A DNA stretch of 64,000 nucleotides from Achromobacter spanius (GTDB taxonomy: Bacteria; Pseudomonadota; Gammaproteobacteria; Burkholderiales; Burkholderiaceae_B). The DNA lies in assembly GCF_029637605.1 (NCBI RefSeq), contig NZ_CP121261.1:3162001-3226000 (forward strand). Direction: 5' to 3'. Both the position numbers and the translations under genes were made by a program. The notes below the pieces were generated by a model that saw only the letters and a list, made by a program, of their open reading frames with translations, made no database searches and was not told the DNA's origin. This document shows positions 45,373 to 53,449 of this stretch, piece after piece. Every line of letters begins with the position of its first letter. Position 1 is the stretch's first letter.

Positions 45373-46950
45373 ATGATGGCGACAACCGTTCTGATCGTGG
45401 GCGCCGGCCCCGCCGGCCTGCTCACCGCCGCCGAGCTGCAACGGCGCGGCGTTGACTGCCTGCTGATCGACGCGCACGAGCGCCCCCTGGATTGGGACCG
45501 CGCCACCGTCGTTCATCCTCGCTCTATCGAAATCCTGGACGCGCTCGGCCTTGCCGCGCCGCTGCTGGAAGCCGGCGTCAAGCAACGGCGCGCGCGCATC
45601 CATGCTGCCGGCCAAGTGCTGGGCGACATCGATCTGGCGCTGTGCGGCAGCCGCTACCCCTTCAATATCGGCATCTCGGAAGAAGTCACCGAGTCCCTCC
45701 TGACCGAGCATCTGCAAACACTTGGCGGCAGCGTCAAGCGCGCCACCACGCTGGTCGGCTTGCAAGAGCGGCCCGAGGGCGTGCTGGCCACGCTGGAACA
45801 CGCCGGCACCCGATCCGAGGTCGTCGCGCAGTGGGTGGTGGGCTGCGACGGGCATCACAGCACCGTGCGCGGCTTGATGGGCATCGGGCAGGACGGCCAC
45901 GACATCCACCAGCCCTGGGCCGTGTTCGACGCCGCGATCAGCGGCTGGCCGGATTCGTTCGAGGCCAACTACGCCTATCTGGACCCCACGCCCGTGATTC
46001 TGACCGCCCTGCCGGGGCGGCGCTGGCGGGTGTATCTGCGGCCCAGCTCTGCGCAATCGGACCTGGTGGCCGATGCGCTGGCCACCTTGCAGGGCTACCT
46101 GCCCGACGCACGCTTTGAAGACGTGTCGCATCCCACGCGCTTTGACTGCCACACCAAGGTGGCGCAGCGCTTTCGCCATGGCCGCATCCTGCTGGCGGGC
46201 GACGCCGCGCACACATGCAGCCCCGCGCAGGGCCACGGCATGAACAGCGGCCTGCAAGACGCCTACAACCTGGGCTGGAAGCTGGCGCTGGTCTGCCAGG
46301 GACATTGCCCCGACGCCTTGCTAGACAGCTATCACGCCGAGCGGCGGCCGGTGGCGGACCACGTCATGGCCTCCGGCGATGCCGCCGAAAGCGCGCAGAT
46401 GCTGTCGGACCCCGCCGCCCGGCAGGAGCGCGACGCCGCCATCCGCGGCGCCTTGGCCGACCCCGCCACGCGCCATCACGAAGCCGTGGCCGAAGCCGAG
46501 CTGGACATCGATTACGCCGGTTCACCCATCGTCATGGGCGAACCCCGGCACGCCGTCTGGCCCGGGCAGCGCCTGCCAGATCATCTATCCATCGAATACG
46601 CGACGGGCGGCGCGGGCAAGCTGCACGACTACGCCAAGCGCCTGGGCCATACCGCGCTGCTGATCGGGGGCAGCACCACGCCGCAGGAAGAACTTGCGCA
46701 GGCGCGGCACGACATGGCGCCGTTGTCGGACGGCGCCATCATCGAAATCGTGGTCGCCTTGACGGCCAACGCCGAGGTGTCCGGCGTAGACGCCTACCTG
46801 GCGCCTGAAGCCGCCGATTTGCTGGACGTGAACCGCATGGTGCTGCTGGTGGTGCGCGCGGACGGCCACGTCGGGCTGCGCGCCGACCACGCCCATGCAG
46901 AAGCCTTGTCGGCCTACGTGGACCGCTTGCGCAGCCCGGGTTTTCCCTGA
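45373..46950 (+). CDS. FAD-dependent aromatic monooxygenase
   Basis: Flavoprotein of 525 residues in the p-hydroxybenzoate hydroxylase fold family: VLIVGAGPAGLLTAAEL at the start, GCDGHHSTVRGLMGI (DG motif) near 155, GDAAHTCSPAQGHGMNSGLQ (GD motif) near 275, and a C-terminal thioredoxin-like domain as in phenol and MhpA-type hydroxylases. AGGAG lies 7 bases before the ATG; a second ATG follows directly. It probably hydroxylates a phenol; the substrate is unknown and no ring-cleavage gene is adjacent. Confidence 0.9.
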   Translation: MMATTVLIVGAGPAGLLTAAELQRRGVDCLLIDAHERPLDWDRATVVHPRSIEILDALGLAAPLLEAGVKQRRARIHAAGQVLGDIDLALCGSRYPFNIGISEEVTESLLTEHLQTLGGSVKRATTLVGLQERPEGVLATLEHAGTRSEVVAQWVVGCDGHHSTVRGLMGIGQDGHDIHQPWAVFDAAISGWPDSFEANYAYLDPTPVILTALPGRRWRVYLRPSSAQSDLVADALATLQGYLPDARFEDVSHPTRFDCHTKVAQRFRHGRILLAGDAAHTCSPAQGHGMNSGLQDAYNLGWKLALVCQGHCPDALLDSYHAERRPVADHVMASGDAAESAQMLSDPAARQERDAAIRGALADPATRHHEAVAEAELDIDYAGSPIVMGEPRHAVWPGQRLPDHLSIEYATGGAGKLHDYAKRLGHTALLIGGSTTPQEELAQARHDMAPLSDGAIIEIVVALTANAEVSGVDAYLAPEAADLLDVNRMVLLVVRADGHVGLRADHAHAEALSAYVDRLRSPGFP

Positions 46951-46952
46951 TC

Positions 46953-46999
46953 GAATCGATGTCGATTCTGGTGTCGTCTGTTCGTCGTATCAGTACGAC
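46953..46999 (+). promoter_or_regulatory. Two inverted repeats before the SRPBCC gene
   Basis: GAATCGA-TG-TCGATTC (46953-46968) and GTCGTA-TCAG-TACGAC (46984-46999), both perfect, in the 75-base gap before 47026. The first could also act as a weak stem after the monooxygenase stop. Operator role is inferred. Confidence 0.45.
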
Positions 47000-47025
47000 C
47001 CACTCACTTCAAAGGCGAACACACC

Positions 47026-47472
47026 ATGACTACTGGCACCGTAACTTTCCACCGCGTTCTGCGCGCCACCCCCGACCGCGTCTACCGCGCCTTCCTCGAA
47101 GCCGACGCCATCGCCAAATGGCTGCCCCCCTACGGCTTTGTCTGCCAGGTCCACCAACTGGACGCCAAGGTGGGCGGCATCTACAAGATGTCATTCCGCA
47201 ATTTCGGGTCGAACCAGATCCACGCCTTCGGCGGCGAATACCTGGAACTGATTCCCTCGGAAAAGCTGCGCTATTCAGACCGCTTCGACGACCCCAACAT
47301 GCCGGGCGAAATGATCACCACGGTGACCTTGCGCAAGGTCAGTTGCGGCACCGAAATCGCCATCGAGCAAAGCGGCATCCCCGCCGCTATTCCCACCGAG
47401 ATGTGCTACCTGGGCTGGCAGGAATCGCTGATGCAGTTGGCGACGCTGGTGGAACCGGACGTGTCGGAGTAA
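47026..47472 (+). CDS. SRPBCC (AHSA1-like) family protein
   Basis: Protein of 148 residues with the START-like fold of AHSA1 proteins: FHRVLRATPDRVYRAFLEADAIAKWLPP at the start, GGIYKMSFRN in the core and the closing helix CYLGWQESLMQLATLVEP. Members bind hydrophobic ligands in a central cavity. They are often paired with ArsR regulators, but none is here. Ligand unknown. Confidence 0.9.
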   Translation: MTTGTVTFHRVLRATPDRVYRAFLEADAIAKWLPPYGFVCQVHQLDAKVGGIYKMSFRNFGSNQIHAFGGEYLELIPSEKLRYSDRFDDPNMPGEMITTVTLRKVSCGTEIAIEQSGIPAAIPTEMCYLGWQESLMQLATLVEPDVSE

Positions 47473-47513
47473 GTCCCGAGGGCCCAAGACCCCGGAAGGG
47501 GAACCGCAAAGCG

Positions 47514-48767
47514 CTACGACGCGCGGCCGCCCTGGAACACCATGGCCGGCCGCACCGCATCGCATCCCCCTTCCCACTCTTTACGCATCCGACCCAGGAA
47601 GTCGCCGTCGACACGATGTTTTTCGTCGTGCAGCACCTCTTGCATGGCGGTGGTGATGCGGTCGATGACGGCTTCCGGCTGCGCGACGCCGCACACCGTG
47701 CGGCCAAACTGCAGCAGCGCCTTACGGGTCGGATACTCCCGTTTCTTGTTCAGCTTCAGCGCCAAGGTGCGATCCGACAGAATGCGCCCGGATTGCGGGT
47801 CTTCAAAGTCGTACACGCTTGTGGTCACGACGTCGAACAGCGGCGCCAAGGCGGCGGGCGCAGCGCCCGGGTGGCGATACAGCAGGCCGAAATTCTTCAG
47901 ATGCGCATCCCCATTGCGCACCAGGACCGATAGCGTCACGTAGTCGAAAAAGCGGGCAAGGCTTTCGTTGCGGTTCGCGCCGCACAACAAGCCGATCAGT
48001 TGCGCAATCGTCTCGTAAGAGCTCAGGTACTTTTCGCGGGCGGTCTTGCGCAACAGCGTCGCCATGTCTTCAAACCCTAGTTGCCGGCCGCCATCCAGGT
48101 CAAAGCGGCGCATCACAAATAGTGACCCATCATCCGACAGCCAGAAGTCCGGCACCCGAATGCCCGCCTTTTTCGCGGCGCTCATGCACAGGAACTCGTT
48201 CTGCGCCAGGAAGGCATAGTCCTCACCGGCGGCTTTCACAATGAGATCAGGCGTGAACGTGGTCGACTTGTCGACGATGGCCTGGCCCGCCACACCCTCC
48301 GCGTCCGGCATCAGGACCTTGGGCTGGAAGCCGGAGATTCCGGACGTGAGATAAGCGCTGACCAAATGGTCAAAGAGTTCAACGCTGGCCCCGCTGGCCA
48401 ATAGCGTCGACAACCCGACCTCGGGGCGTAGCGGCGGCATTTCGCGCCCGGGTTCGCGGTATCGCAATCTGCCGATCTGGTTGCTGCCCGTCAACGCCAG
48501 CAAACGCATATCGTCCAACGCCACCGCTTTGCCAAAGCGCTCCCAGAGTTTTTCGTACAGATAGCCCTCGGGGCGGTTCATCGCAAAAATGGGCGGCAAT
48601 GCGGTGTCGGCATAGCTTTCGGCGCGATGCGGCATGATCAACGACACCTCGCGGTCCTGCTCGGGGTGGGTGTAGTTGAAGACGAACCTGGATTCTTTTT
48701 CCAGCAAGCCCGACTCGCCTTGCGGGGTGCTGATCTCCAAGCGCTTGATCTTGTCGGCCTTACTCAT
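47514..48767 (-). CDS. hipA: HipA-type serine/threonine kinase toxin
   Basis: Toxin kinase of 417 residues. It has an N-terminal HipA domain (about 40-110), the glycine-rich loop SGISGFQPK (142-150), catalytic RNGDAHLKN (Asp287, Asn292) and the metal Asp in LFDVVTT (Asp312). All catalytic residues are present, so it is probably active. HipA proteins phosphorylate aminoacyl-tRNA synthetases and cause growth arrest. The start overlaps the antitoxin hipB by eight bases. The N-terminal 35 residues are longer than in E. coli. Confidence 0.92.
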   Translation of the reverse strand: MSKADKIKRLEISTPQGESGLLEKESRFVFNYTHPEQDREVSLIMPHRAESYADTALPPIFAMNRPEGYLYEKLWERFGKAVALDDMRLLALTGSNQIGRLRYREPGREMPPLRPEVGLSTLLASGASVELFDHLVSAYLTSGISGFQPKVLMPDAEGVAGQAIVDKSTTFTPDLIVKAAGEDYAFLAQNEFLCMSAAKKAGIRVPDFWLSDDGSLFVMRRFDLDGGRQLGFEDMATLLRKTAREKYLSSYETIAQLIGLLCGANRNESLARFFDYVTLSVLVRNGDAHLKNFGLLYRHPGAAPAALAPLFDVVTTSVYDFEDPQSGRILSDRTLALKLNKKREYPTRKALLQFGRTVCGVAQPEAVIDRITTAMQEVLHDEKHRVDGDFLGRMRKEWEGGCDAVRPAMVFQGGRAS

Positions 48768-49026
48768 CGTCCAGGCTCTCCACGTCGTCGTAGTTGATGC
48801 CCGCGGTGTCGATGCGTAGCCCCATGTTCAGGGCGGCAAGCGCTCGCATGATGGCATGCAGGCCGACGTTTTCGCCTTTCTCTATCTGAATGATGAGTTG
48901 GCGCGGCACACCCGCGCGCTCGGCCAGCGCGGCCTGGCTAAGCTTGCGCTGCTTGCGTTCGCGCTGAAAATTCGCGCCGAACTGCGCGGGGAAAACGGCG
49001 GTGGAAAAGTACGGCATAAGCGACAT
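48760..49026 (-). CDS. hipB: HipB-type antitoxin, XRE repressor
   Basis: Antitoxin of 88 residues with a Cro/C1-type helix-turn-helix (about 16-70; QRERKQRKLSQAALAERAG, then GVPRQLIIQIEKGENV). It should bind HipA and repress the operon. It overlaps hipA by eight bases, giving coupled translation with antitoxin first, as is usual. The upstream gap 49027-49173 is AT-rich and full of palindromes. Confidence 0.92.
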   Translation of the reverse strand: MSLMPYFSTAVFPAQFGANFQRERKQRKLSQAALAERAGVPRQLIIQIEKGENVGLHAIMRALAALNMGLRIDTAGINYDDVESLDDE

Positions 49027-49056
49027 TCCTGGGCCGTAGCGGCCGAATGATGGCTA

Positions 49057-49141
49057 TACCGTACACCTAGAAAGGGTAAAAATGTACGATAAAACAGACT
49101 TTTTTTGATGCATTTAATTAAATGTCGGTTATTTCGTACAT
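49057..49141 (-). promoter_or_regulatory. hipBA promoter region with palindromic elements
   Basis: Within an AT-rich gap lie CATTTAATTAAATG (49111-49124, perfect 14-bp palindrome) and an inverted pair ATGTACGA (49082-49089) / TCGTACAT (49134-49141), with a third GTAC at 49061. The pair is centred on the palindrome. HipB binding is the simplest reading. It differs from the E. coli TATCC-N8-GGATA operators. Confidence 0.55.
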
Positions 49142-49173
49142 ATCTACCCACACTGAAGGCTAGCTACCCGCCC

Positions 49174-49755
49174 CTACTTCCGCCGCCCCGCCTCAACCTG
49201 GATCTTCAACTCCACTTCCGGCTTGAAGCCCATGTCCAGCCCGAAGTCCAGGCCGAAGTCCTTGCGGCTGAATTCCGTGGATACGTCCGCGCCGCACACC
49301 TCGCGCTTTTCCATGGGGTGGTCGATGCACTTGAAGTCGTCGATGTCCAGCTTCACGCGGCGCGTGACGCCGCGCAGGGTCAGGTCGCCGGTGGCTTCTT
49401 CGGGGCGGTCGCCGTCGAACTTGGTGAAGGTGCCCTTGAACGTGGCGGTGGGGTAGCGGGCGGCGTCGAAGATGTCGGGCGCGACCGCGTGTTTGTTCAT
49501 TTCATCGTGGCCGAAGTCCACCGAATTGATGTCTACCGTGACATCCACGGTGCCGGTGCGGGCCTGGCGGTCCAGCACCACCACGCCCTGCGACTTGTTG
49601 AATTTGCCGCGCCACGTGGACAGGCCGCCGAAGTGATCGGCTTCGAAGCTGGGATAAGTGTGCGAGGGGTCAATGTCGTAGGTGACCGGCGCGGCGGCGG
49701 CGGACAGCGACAGGGCCAGCGCGCTTGCGCCCAGCAGGGTCGGGATCAGCTTCAT
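49174..49755 (-). CDS. YceI family periplasmic protein
   Basis: Exported lipocalin-like protein of 193 residues with a signal peptide (about 1-22, AAA|APV) and the family segments [42 protein letters not shown] and [14 protein letters not shown]. YceI proteins bind polyisoprenoids such as quinones. The ATG at 49755 follows AGGAG by 8 bases; the frame also has a TTG just before. It lies 10 bases after the aldolase gene on the same strand, so the two may be co-transcribed. Confidence 0.93.
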   Translation of the reverse strand: MKLIPTLLGASALALSLSAAAAPVTYDIDPSHTYPSFEADHFGGLSTWRGKFNKSQGVVVLDRQARTGTVDVTVDINSVDFGHDEMNKHAVAPDIFDAARYPTATFKGTFTKFDGDRPEEATGDLTLRGVTRRVKLDIDDFKCIDHPMEKREVCGADVSTEFSRKDFGLDFGLDMGFKPEVELKIQVEAGRRK

Positions 49756-49765
49756 CAAGGTTCTC

Positions 49766-50533
49766 CTATTCCGCGTAGCCAGGGTTGCGGCGGTCCAGCC
49801 GGCGCAGCAGGCCCGGCCAGGCCAGCGACGCCTTGTAGGCGCGGTCGGCCGGGGATTCGACGGCGGCGCGCGCCAGCACCTCGGGCGGGATGAAGACCAG
49901 TTCGCCGCCCCCCGCCTGCGCCCGCACTTGCGCCATGCAGGCGGCTTCCAGGCGGTGCATGGCCTGGAAGGCTTCGGCCATGGTCTGGCCGACGGTCAAC
50001 AGGCCGTGGTTGCGCAGGATCAGATAGTTGTTGCTGCCCAGGTCGCGCACCAGGCGCGGTTGCTCTTCGGGGTTCAGCGCCAGGCCTTCGTAGTCGTGGT
50101 AGCTCAGCGAACGCAACGCAATGAACGCGAATTGCGACAAGGGCAGCAAGCCCGCCTTCTGCGCGGAAACCGCCACGCCGTTGATGGAATGCGTGTGCAG
50201 CACGCACATCGCGTCCTTGCGCGCCGCATGGATACAGCTATGGATGGTGAAGCCGGCCGGGTTGATGTCGTATTCCGAATCCATCACCTTGTTGCCGTGC
50301 AGGTCGATCTTGACCAGGCTGGACGCGGTGATCTCGTCGAACATCATGCCGTAGGGGTTGATCAGGAAATGCTCGGTGCCGGGCACCTTGGCGGTGATGT
50401 GCGTGAAGATCAGGTCGTCCCACCCGAATAGCGCCACCAGCCGGTACAAGGCGGCCAGGTCGGTACGCACCTGCCATTCCGTTGCGCTGACCTGTTCGCG
50501 CACGCTGTTGCCGTGCTTGCTTGCCGTATCCAT
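49766..50533 (-). CDS. Class II aldolase/adducin-like protein
   Basis: Protein of 255 residues with the class II aldolase fold: [23 protein letters not shown], zinc-binding HTHSING (two His) and [12 protein letters not shown] (third His). The acid residue of sugar-phosphate aldolases is not obvious, so the reaction is unknown; related proteins act as decarboxylases or lyases. The ATG at 50533 has GGAG 5 bases upstream; the longer open frame is unrelated. A small palindrome lies upstream at 50598-50608. Confidence 0.9.
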   Translation of the reverse strand: MDTASKHGNSVREQVSATEWQVRTDLAALYRLVALFGWDDLIFTHITAKVPGTEHFLINPYGMMFDEITASSLVKIDLHGNKVMDSEYDINPAGFTIHSCIHAARKDAMCVLHTHSINGVAVSAQKAGLLPLSQFAFIALRSLSYHDYEGLALNPEEQPRLVRDLGSNNYLILRNHGLLTVGQTMAEAFQAMHRLEAACMAQVRAQAGGGELVFIPPEVLARAAVESPADRAYKASLAWPGLLRRLDRRNPGYAE

Positions 50534-50597
50534 CCCATCTCCAGTTTTCGTTTTGAATGTCTTGAGTCTTCGTGGCGATGCCGCCCCGGTTCCGCTG

Positions 50598-50608
50598 AAT
50601 ACTGTATT
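50598..50608 (-). promoter_or_regulatory. Palindrome upstream of the aldolase gene
   Basis: AATAC-T-GTATT, a perfect 11-bp palindrome 65 bases before the aldolase start, in the 218-base divergent gap with the hydrolase gene. Its form recalls GntR-type operators. Regulator unknown. Confidence 0.35.
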
Positions 50609-50751
50609 AGTTTTGGACCGGTTCAGCATAGGGGCCATGCGGCGTCGTCCGTCTGATGCAAACAAATTTCCTGGCCCATGCCCACCATTCGCCCTGCCGC
50701 CAGGCTTTTCGCTTGCATAATAAAGGCCGCCCCCTCGCCCGGAGACTCGCC

Positions 50752-52479
50752 ATGCCACAAGGCCCCCACCGCCGCCTGTCGGCATTTTTCCAGTCACACC
50801 TGGAATCGCTGTCTGGCATGGGCTTGCTGCTGGGCACCCTGTTCTTTGCGGCCTCGCTCACCCCCACGCTGGTTCCCCGCACCCACCTGACCCAGGGCGT
50901 GCTGGCGGGCGCCTGTCTTGCGGCGGGTTACGGGCTGGGCGTGTTGTGGCATTGGCTGTGGGCGTATCTGGAACTGCCCGAACCCCGGGGCCGTGCGGCG
51001 CGCATCGTCAACGCGACGATCACGCTGGCTTGCCTGGCCGTGCTGGTGCTGTTCCTGTGGCGCGCGGCCCATTGGCAGAACACCATCCGCGCGCTGATGG
51101 ACATGGCCCCCGTAACCAGCGCGCATCCCTTCAAGGTCAGCGCGATCGCCTTGCTGACCTTTGCCGTGCTGCTGGGGCTGGGCCGGCTGTTCAAGCTGGT
51201 GACGCGCGCGCTGGCCGCGCAGGTGCGCCGCGTGGTGCCCCGGCGCGTGGCCAACGTGGCGGGCGCGGTCATTGCCATCGTGATCTTCTGGTCGCTGGCC
51301 AATAACGTGCTGTTTCGCGCGGCGCTGCACGTACTGGACGCCTCGTTTCGTGAGTTTGACGCGCTGCTGGAACCCGATCGTCCGCAGCCCAACGCCCCGG
51401 GCAAAACGGGCGGCCCCGAGTCCCTGATCAGTTGGCAGCAACTGGGCCGGGCCGGCCGGGAATTCATTGCCTCGGGTCCCAGCGCCGACGAGATCCGCGC
51501 GATCACGGGGCGTGACGCCCTGGAGCCGATTCGCGTGTACGTGGGCCTGCCGGGCGCGGACTCGCCCGCCGCCCGCGCCAAGCTGGCGTTGGCGGAAATG
51601 AAACGGGTGGGCGCGTTCAAGCGGTCCACGCTGGTGGTGGTGACGCCCACCGGCACGGGCTGGATCGACCCCGCCGCGATGGACTCGCTGGAATACCTGC
51701 TGCATGGCGACGTGGCCAGCGTGGCCTTGCAGTATTCCTACCTGTCCAGCCCGCTGTCGCTATTGGCCCAGCCCGAATACGGCTCCGAGGCGGCGCGCGC
51801 GCTATTCGCCGAGGTCTACGGCTACTGGACGACGTTGCCCAAGGCCAGCCGACCCAAGCTGTACCTGCATGGATTGAGCCTGGGCGCCATGAACTCCGCG
51901 CGGTCGGCCGAGCTCTTTGAAATGATCGGCGACCCGATCCAGGGCGCGCTCTGGAGCGGCCCGCCGTTTGAAAGCCGCGTGTGGCGCACCATTACCGACG
52001 CCCGCAACCCCGGGTCGCCCGCCTGGCTGCCGGAATTTCGCGACGGCGCGTTCGTGCGCTTCATGAACCAGCACGGCTCGCCCGTACCGGCCGACACGCC
52101 TTGGGGACCGATGCGCATCGTCTTCCTGCAATACGCCAGCGACGCCATCACCTTCTTCGACTTCCGCGACCTGTACCGCCGCCCCGCCTGGATGTATCCG
52201 CCCTACGGCCCCGACGTGTCACCCGAACTGCGCTGGGTGCCGGTGGTGACCATGCTGCAACTGGCGCTGGACATGTCCGTCAGCACCGAGACGCCCATCG
52301 GCTTTGGCCACGTCTACGCGCCGCAGCACTACGTGGACGCCTGGCTGGCCGTGACGGGCGCGTCGGACTGGACCCCGGACGCACTGGCCAGCCTGAAGCG
52401 CCATCTGATCGCGCGCGCCCAAGCTGCCATGGATGACAGCGACGGCGGCCAAGCGGCATACGAAAATCGCGGGGGATAA
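50752..52479 (+). CDS. Membrane-anchored alpha/beta-hydrolase (Abhydrolase_9)
   Basis: Protein of 575 residues. The N-terminal half has about five membrane helices (about 22-40, 47-68, 83-101, 120-137, 162-184); the C-terminal half is an alpha/beta-hydrolase-like domain from about 245 with nucleophile elbow LHGLSLGAM. This combination is the Abhydrolase_9 family, found in actinobacteria and proteobacteria with unknown substrate. The ATG at 50752 has GGAG 8 bases upstream and matches the start of conserved sequence. The next gene follows 82 bases later. Confidence 0.88.
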   Translation: MPQGPHRRLSAFFQSHLESLSGMGLLLGTLFFAASLTPTLVPRTHLTQGVLAGACLAAGYGLGVLWHWLWAYLELPEPRGRAARIVNATITLACLAVLVLFLWRAAHWQNTIRALMDMAPVTSAHPFKVSAIALLTFAVLLGLGRLFKLVTRALAAQVRRVVPRRVANVAGAVIAIVIFWSLANNVLFRAALHVLDASFREFDALLEPDRPQPNAPGKTGGPESLISWQQLGRAGREFIASGPSADEIRAITGRDALEPIRVYVGLPGADSPAARAKLALAEMKRVGAFKRSTLVVVTPTGTGWIDPAAMDSLEYLLHGDVASVALQYSYLSSPLSLLAQPEYGSEAARALFAEVYGYWTTLPKASRPKLYLHGLSLGAMNSARSAELFEMIGDPIQGALWSGPPFESRVWRTITDARNPGSPAWLPEFRDGAFVRFMNQHGSPVPADTPWGPMRIVFLQYASDAITFFDFRDLYRRPAWMYPPYGPDVSPELRWVPVVTMLQLALDMSVSTETPIGFGHVYAPQHYVDAWLAVTGASDWTPDALASLKRHLIARAQAAMDDSDGGQAAYENRGG

Positions 52480-52561
52480 GGCCAGTGCACCTGTTGTCGT
52501 CGCTCGTTGTGATCGCCCCTTCTCATCACCCGCCCTCTATGCCGCCCCACCGCAACGCACC

Positions 52562-53269
52562 ATGCAAGACGCGCTAATTTCATTCTTCCGCAGCGGCACC
52601 GCGCTGCGCAGCCGCAGCGTCAGCACGCGCGTGCTGACCGCCACCCTGGATATCCCTGTTCCACCGCCACGGCTCGTAGCCGATTGGCAACGCGAGATCA
52701 CGACCCGCCTGATGCTGGACGCGGGCGACGTCGAGCAGATGCCCTTGGCCCGCACCCAGGCGCGCTGGCCCGAGACCGCCCGCTGCGTCCAGGCCATGCA
52801 GGACTGGACGCGCGCGCTGGGCTGGCAAGACGTGCTGGCGCACAGCGACATGGCCTTGATGGCCTGCCGGGGTGCGCGCTACCACCATGACGGCGGGCAA
52901 TATGGCGGCGCGGCCTTCTGCAATCTGTTCCTGAGCGAAGACAAGGGGCTGGACGTGCACTTCCCCGGCACCGGCCATCGCATCCCGCTTGCGCGCGGCA
53001 CGGCGCTGGTGTTCGACACCTGCCAGCCCCACGCCGTCGTCCCACGCGATGGGAGCCGTTTTGACGAAGCCGACTTTCCGGCGGGCCAGGACTTGTCGCA
53101 ATTGTTCCTAAGCTGGGAACTTCCCATCAACACCCCCGCCGTGGCACAAACGCTGGGTATCACCTTCGACGTCGCCCCGCAGGCCGCCGCGCGCTGCGAG
53201 GACGAACAGGTCTGGGTGAATGGCGCGCGCGCCGAGCTGGATCCGGCATGCGGGCAGTGGCGGGGGTGA
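52562..53269 (+). CDS. 2OG-Fe(II) oxygenase-like protein
   Basis: Protein of 235 residues with the jelly-roll iron site of 2-oxoglutarate oxygenases: YHHDGGQYGG supplies His and Asp, and CQPHAVVPR supplies the distal His and probable 2OG Arg. The strand FCNLFLSEDKGLDVHFP lies between them. It is likely a hydroxylase or halogenase-like enzyme with unknown target. I chose the ATG at 52562 where conserved sequence begins. No signal peptide. It lies between the membrane hydrolase and the secreted PIG-L gene, possibly unrelated to both. Confidence 0.75.
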   Translation: MQDALISFFRSGTALRSRSVSTRVLTATLDIPVPPPRLVADWQREITTRLMLDAGDVEQMPLARTQARWPETARCVQAMQDWTRALGWQDVLAHSDMALMACRGARYHHDGGQYGGAAFCNLFLSEDKGLDVHFPGTGHRIPLARGTALVFDTCQPHAVVPRDGSRFDEADFPAGQDLSQLFLSWELPINTPAVAQTLGITFDVAPQAAARCEDEQVWVNGARAELDPACGQWRG

Positions 53270-53366
53270 GGGTAGTATTCAGTGACGCATGTGCGTGCCG
53301 GCAACGTCCCCTGTTTCCATTTCATGGTGATGCCGCCGCCGTGGGCTGCGTGTCAGCCGCCGCCGC

Positions 53367-53449
53367 TATACTTTTCCCCACCCGGAGTTTCCGCCCGGCT
53401 TTTCCAACCCTAAGTTACTTGCCGCGCAGCGCCCTCGCTGCGCCTTTTT
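53367..53449 (+). promoter_or_regulatory. Leader of the PIG-L gene: -10 box and terminator-like hairpin
   Basis: A good -10 box TATACT (53367-53372) is followed about 50 bases later by a perfect 8-bp stem GCGCAGCG/CGCTGCGC (53424-53443, loop CCCT) and CTTTTT. The T run ends at the base before the ATG at 53450. There is no room for a promoter after it, so expression needs read-through: an attenuator is the obvious reading. It could also terminate the upstream oxygenase transcript. Confidence 0.65.

Noticed and set aside
53289..53413. Short ORFs upstream of the PIG-L gene as leader peptides
   Set aside because: Two small open frames exist, but neither has a ribosome site or a biased codon run, and both begin before the likely promoter.
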